This document shows, piece by piece, positions 59,101-64,000 of a stretch of 64,000 nt of DNA. The first letter of the stretch is position 1; each line of letters begins with the position of its first letter. The position numbers and the translations under genes were made by a program. A model generated the notes under the pieces. That model saw nothing but the letters and a program-made list of their open reading frames with translations, did not search any database and was not told the DNA's origin. The stretch is from Actinernus sp. WN-2022. Taxonomy: Eukaryota; Cnidaria; Anthozoa; Actiniaria; Actinernidae. Location of the stretch: contig JAOWCC010000019.1 in NCBI GenBank assembly GCA_030867875.1, positions 81,062,861 to 81,126,860 of the forward strand, given 5' to 3'.

Positions 59101-59439
59101 ATGATTGAGATAATAACTTGCGATTGGTTGATGCGGGGTAAGGACACTAGATGCGTAAGGAAGTGTTCTAAGACATCAGCGTATTGTGCTCAACATAACT
59201 TCCAGATACAAAAAGGGGGGACCACATTCGTTCCATGTTCGAAGTGCGGTAGAGGATGTCGTACGAGCTATGGACTTTGCTCAAAATGTGTCGTTCGCAA
59301 TAAGAAGAGCCTCGATAAGAAACGATCTGATTCAAATGTGGTGGAATCGGAGAAAGATCTCGATAAGTTGTTGGGGGACCTCGCAATCAATGAGAAAGAT
59401 CTAAATGTGATAGAATTGGAGGATAAGGAGAAATCATAA
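59101..59439 (+). CDS. B2: small cysteine-rich zinc protein, 112 aa
   Basis: Intact ORF. Residues 7-32 have the pattern C...RG..C...C......YC..H, and 46-63 add CSKC-x-R-x-CRTSYGLCSKC, together enough ligands for two zincs. The C-terminal half is charged and includes DLDKLLGDLAIN (86-97), which matches the tail of B1. A nucleic-acid or polymerase-associated role is possible. The stop codon runs straight into a 13-base A tract. Confidence 0.5.
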   Translation: MIEIITCDWLMRGKDTRCVRKCSKTSAYCAQHNFQIQKGGTTFVPCSKCGRGCRTSYGLCSKCVVRNKKSLDKKRSDSNVVESEKDLDKLLGDLAINEKDLNVIELEDKEKS

Positions 59440-59542
59440 AAAAAAAAAAAAGAAAAAAGGACTGAAGAGAAATTGTCATGCAACCTCTTTTCATTCCTTT
59501 TTTTTTTTTTTTTTTTTCATTTGAACGATAGATTGGTTTATA

Positions 59543-60505
59543 ATGTACATCACAAGTATGGACGAGCTTATTAGATTACTTGGTTCAGAAATTTGTGCAA
59601 GCCTACGTATCAAACCACAGTTGCATATTAACACCAAGAAAATATGTCCCGAATGTCTCTGTCCAATGGTTGCAGGTCTGAATGCGGTGGAATTCGTATG
59701 TCCCACCTGTGGTCTTATTTCCGAGGTCGACTCATGTGAAGAAACGATCAATGTGACTACTCGGTTACGTATAGTAGGGCCGGATAGCTTTCGGTATCAA
59801 CATGATCTAGACCGCACAAGCCCAAAACAAAGTGATAACAAAGAATTGCAACTACGAATGATCATGAGAGAACTACAGGCATACAACACTATTTATGAAC
59901 AAAATTACTCCCTCTCATTTCCCACAAATGTATTAGTAATCGTAGCCGATGCATTCATCCAAGTAAAGAAGGTTTATATCAAACGTAGCTATGCGAAACG
60001 AACTATTTTAGCTGCTATACTTTATCAGGCGTGTATACAATGTGGGTTCATTCGATCTAAAGGTGAGGTTGCTCGTTTTATGCAACTAAACAATAAAAGC
60101 ATCTGTAGCGGAAATGTCTTTATACGTTTCGATCTCTACATGATGACGATAAGATCGATATAGATTTAAATGCCGATCGAATAGTTCCTCACATTGCAAC
60201 GACTTTTGCTAAACTCGACCCCAAAGGAGTACCTAAGAATATCCAACAAATAGTCTATGAGATTGTTCATACGGCAATAGAAAGCGATATAGGTACCATG
60301 CAGCTCTATACTTCGAACTAAAGTCGTTGGAGCAAGTTACGAGGTACTACGGCGCTCGGGATCTCATATATTTCTTATTGACGTTGTTAAACGATGTAGT
60401 ATACATAAGGGTTCGATCGTACGTTTTATCAAGGAGTTGATTGCTTACCATTCCCACTTTGAGCCCATCTATATAAGGCACGATCTAACTAGTGATAGAG
60501 TTTGA
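59543..60505 (+). pseudogene. B3: TFIIB/VLTF3-like transcription factor, two frameshifts
   Basis: The first frame (from the ATG at 59543 to 60163) carries an N-terminal zinc ribbon (C35-x2-C38-x14-C53-x2-C56) and a cyclin-like repeat with RSYAKRTILAAILYQAC and IRSKGEVARFMQL. Such proteins recruit RNA polymerase to promoters; NCLDVs encode TFIIB-like and VLTF3-like versions. The C-terminal part continues in a second frame from ~60145 (DRIVPHIATTFAKL) to ~60320, and in a third from there to a stop at 60503-60505 (KGSIVRFIKELIAY). The two breaks lie near 60140-60150 and 60320. Calling it TFIIB-like or VLTF3-like needs a profile search; the zinc ribbon plus two cyclin-type repeats favours TFIIB. 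Confidence 0.6.
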
Positions 60506-60561
60506 TTTAGTAAAGTGAAAATAAGATCCACCTTCATTCCTTCCATAGGAAATGTCGATCC

Positions 60562-61173
60562 TTATCCCACTAGACTGCCAAGTTTTTCTCGCATTTCCTT
60601 TTGCACTTCTTGCTTGAGTTCGGTTCGAATCTGTTCCACACTTTTTTCACTACCCGAAGTCTCGTGACGAATTTCCGACCTCATAATCTCGTATTTATCT
60701 GCTTCAGCGAGGATGATACTGTATTCAGAGTCAGATATATTTTCATCGCGTAGGGCTTTCGATACTAGATCACGAATCGTATTAATTTTCGCTTTTGCCA
60801 ACATAGTTGTTTTCTCATGTTTAGATACTTTTATTCCTAATTTTTTAGCTCCAATGGTCGTAGATGCTGAAATTAATCCACATAAGCCACGTGGTAGACC
60901 AATCACTATTCCAAACCCGGTTAAGGCTACTCCCAATCCAGATCCAGATAAAATTACAGATAGACCTCCTGTTACCACTGCGATACCATGAACTATTCCT
61001 TGAGAACGCGCATATTTCTTACGCACGCCTTCATAGTGTTTTTCTTGAATTTCGATATCCGAAAGCGTATCTCGGATTGATTTCAGTCGAAAATTCTTTC
61101 CAGTGCCACTAGCAAGCGATGGATAGATATTTGGGGCTGATGGAAGAAGCGGTTGAATTGAATCGCCATCCAT
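60562..61173 (-). CDS. B4: predicted membrane-active protein, 203 aa
   Basis: Intact ORF from an ATG at 61173, directly preceded by CATAGGTATATATACA on the minus strand. The N-terminus is proline-rich (LLPSAPNIYPSLASG), then comes a charged helix (RDTLSDIEIQEKHYEGVRKK), then a ~55-residue Gly/Ala/Val/Ile-rich hydrophobic stretch (IAVVTGGLSVILSGSGLGVA...) that could span or insert in a membrane, then long charged helices to the end. I recognise the layout from virus-like elements of invertebrate genomes, where it neighbours capsid-type genes, but no function is established. A structural or penetration role is inference. Confidence 0.5.
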   Translation of the reverse strand: MDGDSIQPLLPSAPNIYPSLASGTGKNFRLKSIRDTLSDIEIQEKHYEGVRKKYARSQGIVHGIAVVTGGLSVILSGSGLGVALTGFGIVIGLPRGLCGLISASTTIGAKKLGIKVSKHEKTTMLAKAKINTIRDLVSKALRDENISDSEYSIILAEADKYEIMRSEIRHETSGSEKSVEQIRTELKQEVQKEMREKLGSLVG

Positions 61174-61189
61174 TGTATATATACCTATG
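61174..61189 (-). promoter_or_regulatory. Promoter-like motif of B4
   Basis: On the minus strand CATAGGTATATATACA ends at the ATG. AGGTATAT is in the same place relative to the start as in B2. Confidence 0.55.
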
Positions 61190-61191
61190 AT

Positions 61192-61886
61192 TTACTCAAG
61201 CTTCAATACGAAACGCAGAGGCCGCTTGTTGAAGTCTATGATATTGCCTTTCTCATCGCTAATTGTGAGGCGAATGGAGTTCCGCATCGTTCCTAAGGCT
61301 CGAATGGGTATGAGGGTTGGTGGAAAGTAATTAAGTTGTTTCGTTAAAACCGTGGGATATCGGATTAAAAGTATGTAGGATTTTAGATGGCTTTCCCTCA
61401 AGAAAGGGGAAATCGGAATCCACCACATCGCAGTAGATATATATATGATTAATATCTTGTAGCACCAGGGTGTATTTTCCCACATTGATAGTCATATAGT
61501 CTGTTACATCTTTATTTACTTTGATACCAAACAAATCGCAGATATTCTTAGTGAACTGGATTGGTTTCTTGACCTTCATAATCCAATATTTCCTAAATGG
61601 ATGGTCTATATATGAATTCCAAGAAACCAGCATTAACTGCGGGATCGAAGGCGTGCATCAAGGTTCCTATATCATAATGCCCCGGCTTAAGTTCGTATGG
61701 AAACGCCACACTATTGACATCCCATTTAAAGCTCCCTTTCTCAGTTAGGTTCCACCAATGATGACTAATAGTGACCTCAACTAGCGAAATATTATTGATA
61801 AGAATAGGGTTATCGAAGTAGACCGTATGGTCAGCCGTAGGACAGGTGACATTTAAGATAACCATTTTATATATTAAAGATACCAA
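61192..61886 (-). pseudogene. B5: minor capsid / penton-like protein, two frameshifts
   Basis: The start is probably the methionine at 61865, eight codons into the open frame and right after AATATATAAA. The first frame (to 61593) opens with VILNVTCPTADHTVYFDNPI and includes FPYELKPGHYDIGTL. The second (61633-61331) covers FTKNICDLFGIKV and HTFNPISHG. The third (61485-61192) ends with the block RLTISDEKGNIIDFNKRPLR. The order, including a PGHYDI-type box and a terminal D(E/Q)xGxxIDF box, is that of a family I know as the jelly-roll minor capsid/penton-like protein of virus-like elements in invertebrate genomes. Breaks lie near 61600-61630 and 61340-61480. Confidence 0.55.
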
Positions 61887-62137
61887 CTGTATGTATTTGA
61901 TTTGATACTATGATGCTAACGTATGTTCTTTACTTCACAATACTAACATATGTTGCTACTTTAATACGTATTAATGTCATGCAGATGAGTCAAGGGCATG
62001 TGTCGAACGGATTGATTGAAGTTCCAATTTGCAGATCCTCACGACGCCAAGGATAAGAAAATTAATCCTTCGATACATTAAAGATATAACTCGTATATGT
62101 GTATAGCTTCAATAGGTGGATACACGTAGTCGATACT
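61887..62137. promoter_or_regulatory. Divergent promoter region between B5 and B6
   Basis: TTAAAGATA occurs inverted on the two sides (61874-61884 and ~62078-62090), each facing its own gene. TATATGTGTATAG lies at ~62094 and ATAGGTGGATACACG at ~62112, a variant of the ATAGGTATATCACACG motif before B2. No gene is present. Confidence 0.45.
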
Positions 62138-63653
62138 ATGTCTCATAAAGTTCATTTCGAAGGTGATTGGGATGACTATATCGCACCTCGCAATGCAAAG
62201 GCTTTTGCAGTCTTTAAGGAAAAATATCCCCACGCGAACTTTGAGAAATTCTCAGCTAGAACAACGGCATCCGACATACATGATGAGGCAACATACGAGA
62301 CTAGGATCATGTTTTTCGATAATGGACAACATTGGTATCTGGAGGGTCTGACATACCAGTAGATGTACGAAATCATCTAAACGAAGCGTTACGAGGGATA
62401 GCGAAAAAACGTGTGATAGTTGTGGGTTTTCCCCTCCCATTCACGAGAACAGATTTTAAGTATCCAGTTCCAGCCACTCCATGGAAGATCGACGCCAAAG
62501 ACATAGATCCTTTTATGCGAGATCTAAAGATTTACGTAACAATCAATCAGTTCTTCATATATAAGCCGAAAAATATCTTCCAAGCCCTGGGATTTGATTT
62601 TCCTACCGATACCATTAACGACAACGACGATGACGAAGACGATAAATCCAAACAAGCACAAGAATGGTTAGATGCTAAACCAATGGGACATTGGCAACAA
62701 CAATTATGCTTCGCACTTTGGTGCGCGACGGCGGGTTGTGGAGTGTCATTTGACGATCATCTTTCAGATGACGCACCAATCTCCAATAATGTTCGTAGCT
62801 TTTATCGCTTCCATGTGTACTTCACGACCAGGAGACTACTGTACGAATTAGGAATCCCACTTCCCAGAGATCCTATATTCAATAAGAACAAAAACGAGCC
62901 ATGGAATTCCGTTGCTTATGATAGGATAAGGAAAGAGTTCGGAGTAACTCACTTAAACTTCGCTTTACGTAGAGCGAGATTTACTGATAAGGCGTGGGGA
63001 TTCGATACCAATACCCCTCTTGATATTCCAGTGAGGTTTTATCATAACGATATGGCTAAGAAGCAACACAAACTGGTAAGGGGTTAACTGATGCTGGAAT
63101 TGGAAGGTTAGATCGATCAGTTGAGGCTTTTGGGCATTGCATCATAACTGCTCAATCCTCCGAACGTGCGTCCATCGTAGATAATCATAACACCAAATTA
63201 ATGTTTAACTCTTTAGTCGAAGCCGCAATTATTGAAGACGATTTAAGGAAAAGCGTAGATAACTATCAACTCGTTATCAATACCACGAAGAAGAGGCTCG
63301 ATCTAGTAGTAGCTGAAAGAGTGTGGTTATTACCAAGCAATCTAGTGTACGACATCGGCACGGTAACTGGTTATAATAACGCATTTAAGAAGGCTACGAA
63401 GGGTATGGGGTTAGGCTCGTCGACCTCCATCAACAAGGAGCATATTAAACCAAAACCACCAGATATGGAAGGAATTACAACGAAGAAACTATTACCACAT
63501 AGCGCAAATCATCAAGGTTCATTTCCAACGATCAGAGAAACTATCCACACCACTGCAAGGTATCGCACATCGAAGCCCAATCTACGACATGAGACCAATC
63601 TAGTGATGGTATCTATTGCAGGAGCTGTAATCGCATGGGCGTTGTTTCGTTAA
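62138..63653 (+). pseudogene. B6: major structural (capsid) protein candidate, two frameshifts
   Basis: An ATG at 62138 opens a short frame that ends at 62362. The main frame continues from ~62323 to 63087 (VVGFPLPFTRTDFKYP; LKIYVTINQFFIY; GHWQQQLCFALWCATAGCGV; RSFYRFHVYFTTRRLLYELG). The third continues from ~63085 to 63653 (TDAGIGRLDRSVEAFGHCII; a conserved-looking box VTGYNNAFKKATKGMGLG) and ends in a hydrophobic tail (VMVSIAGAVIAWALF). The family, ~500 residues when unbroken, occurs in invertebrate virus-like elements next to the B5 family. I take it as the likely major capsid or structural protein; that role is inference. The breaks are one indel each, near 62340-62355 and 63075-63090. 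Confidence 0.5.
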
Positions 63654-63964
63654 CGGCGTTTGTATTGCTCTATTGTGATCACCACTATAGCTACGATAAA
63701 TAACCAAACGTTCTCTGCTAATACTCCTAGAGCTTTACCGGCCATAGTAAATATGAAATTTGCAATTGATCCAATCATTCCAGGTAGTATCTGTCCAAGT
63801 TTCTTTCCCATTTCCTTTAACAAATCACCCGTCGTTTTTAATCCCTTCTTTACTGTATCTACCACTTTATCGATACCATCTTTTACTGGTTTCGGTACGG
63901 ATCTCGATAACTGGGAAACTATTACACTAACGATAGCACCAATAGCAGTTGCAAGAACAGTCAT
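63650..63964 (-). CDS. B7: small protein with two membrane helices, 104 aa
   Basis: Intact ORF that overlaps the end of B6 by four bases, convergent with it. Hydrophobic helices lie at residues ~3-19 (VLATAIGAIVSVIVSQL) and ~82-99 (VWLFIVAIVVITI). Between them is an amphipathic, Lys-rich stretch with PKPVKDGIDKVVDTVKKGLK, and the terminus is basic (QYKRR). This suits a virion membrane or membrane-active peptide. I recognise similar small proteins beside the B6 family. The start is at 63964; upstream sequence leaves the window after 36 bases. Confidence 0.5.
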   Translation of the reverse strand: MTVLATAIGAIVSVIVSQLSRSVPKPVKDGIDKVVDTVKKGLKTTGDLLKEMGKKLGQILPGMIGSIANFIFTMAGKALGVLAENVWLFIVAIVVITIEQYKRR

Positions 63965-64000
63965 TCCATACTTTCTGAAAATGTATTTGATCCTCTCACG

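Larger units (their letters stand above)
57860..64000. mobile_element. Element B: integrated virus-like element, continues past the window
   Basis: Seven closely packed genes without introns replace the repeat landscape. B1 to B3 are on the plus strand, B4 and B5 on the minus strand, B6 on the plus strand and B7 on the minus strand. Two are capsid-type and one is a TFIIB/VLTF3-like factor. Short shared promoter-like motifs precede several starts. The left border is uncertain (between 57,690 and ~57,900; a (TTGCTTTTT)n-like patch lies at 57720-57770) and no terminal repeat can be shown because the right end is outside the window. Three genes carry frameshifts, so this is a decaying endogenous copy. 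Confidence 0.7.

Noticed and set aside
62163..62440. Overlapping frames on both strands at the start of B6
   Set aside because: They are out-of-frame readings; the B6 frame has coherent family-like text and the promoter-like upstream region.

Overview
The window looks like animal nuclear DNA. It has GT-AG spliced exons, L2/CR1-type LINEs, tRNA-derived SINEs, Tc1/mariner and hAT-type DNA transposons, and no dense gene array. The repeat mix and exons of an IFI44-like GTPase family suggest an anthozoan cnidarian (a coral or sea anemone). That placement is inference and was not tested by any search.

Layout. 12-8229 is an integrated virus-like/Polinton-like element (element A) with ~345 bp terminal inverted repeats. 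It carries a packaging-type ATPase fused to a C2H2 finger, a small adenovirus pX-like protein, an acidic double-CxxC protein and a basic proline/serine-rich protein. A nearly full-length LINE (1078-~5535) sits inside it. 8.2-18.2 kb is a thicket of satellites, a SINE, MITEs, a foldback element, a hAT-like element and a mariner inserted into a SINE; it also holds two minus-strand exons of an IFI44-like GTPase. 23,661-37,106 is a four-exon host gene whose splice phases all fit (213 aa, one N-terminal membrane segment, cytosolic alpha/beta domain). Its 12 kb second intron is filled with LINE pieces, a tyrosine-recombinase remnant, a 26-bp minisatellite and six evenly spaced CCAAT boxes. 37.7-37.95 kb is another IFI44-like exon on the minus strand. 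43.9-56.8 kb may be one large DNA transposon: short inverted termini each lead into hundreds of bases of CCCAT/ATGGG repeated on an 11-bp period. LINE fragments lie at 49.6-50.7 and 56.8-57.7 kb.

From about 57.9 kb to the window end lies a second, different virus-like element (element B). It holds a 332-aa protein, a small zinc protein, a TFIIB/VLTF3-like transcription factor (frameshifted), a membrane protein, a minor-capsid/penton-like protein (frameshifted), a major structural protein candidate (frameshifted) and a small two-helix membrane protein. Several starts are preceded by the same TATAGGTATATCA-type motif. That motif together with the TFIIB-like gene suggests that the ancestor carried its own transcription program.

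Elements A and B are the most interesting content. A looks like a miniature TIR-bounded derivative with packaging functions but no visible capsid, polymerase or integrase. B combines capsid-type genes with a transcription factor more typical of giant-virus relatives. Both are decaying genomic copies. Where a reading frame is broken the break is described, not repaired.
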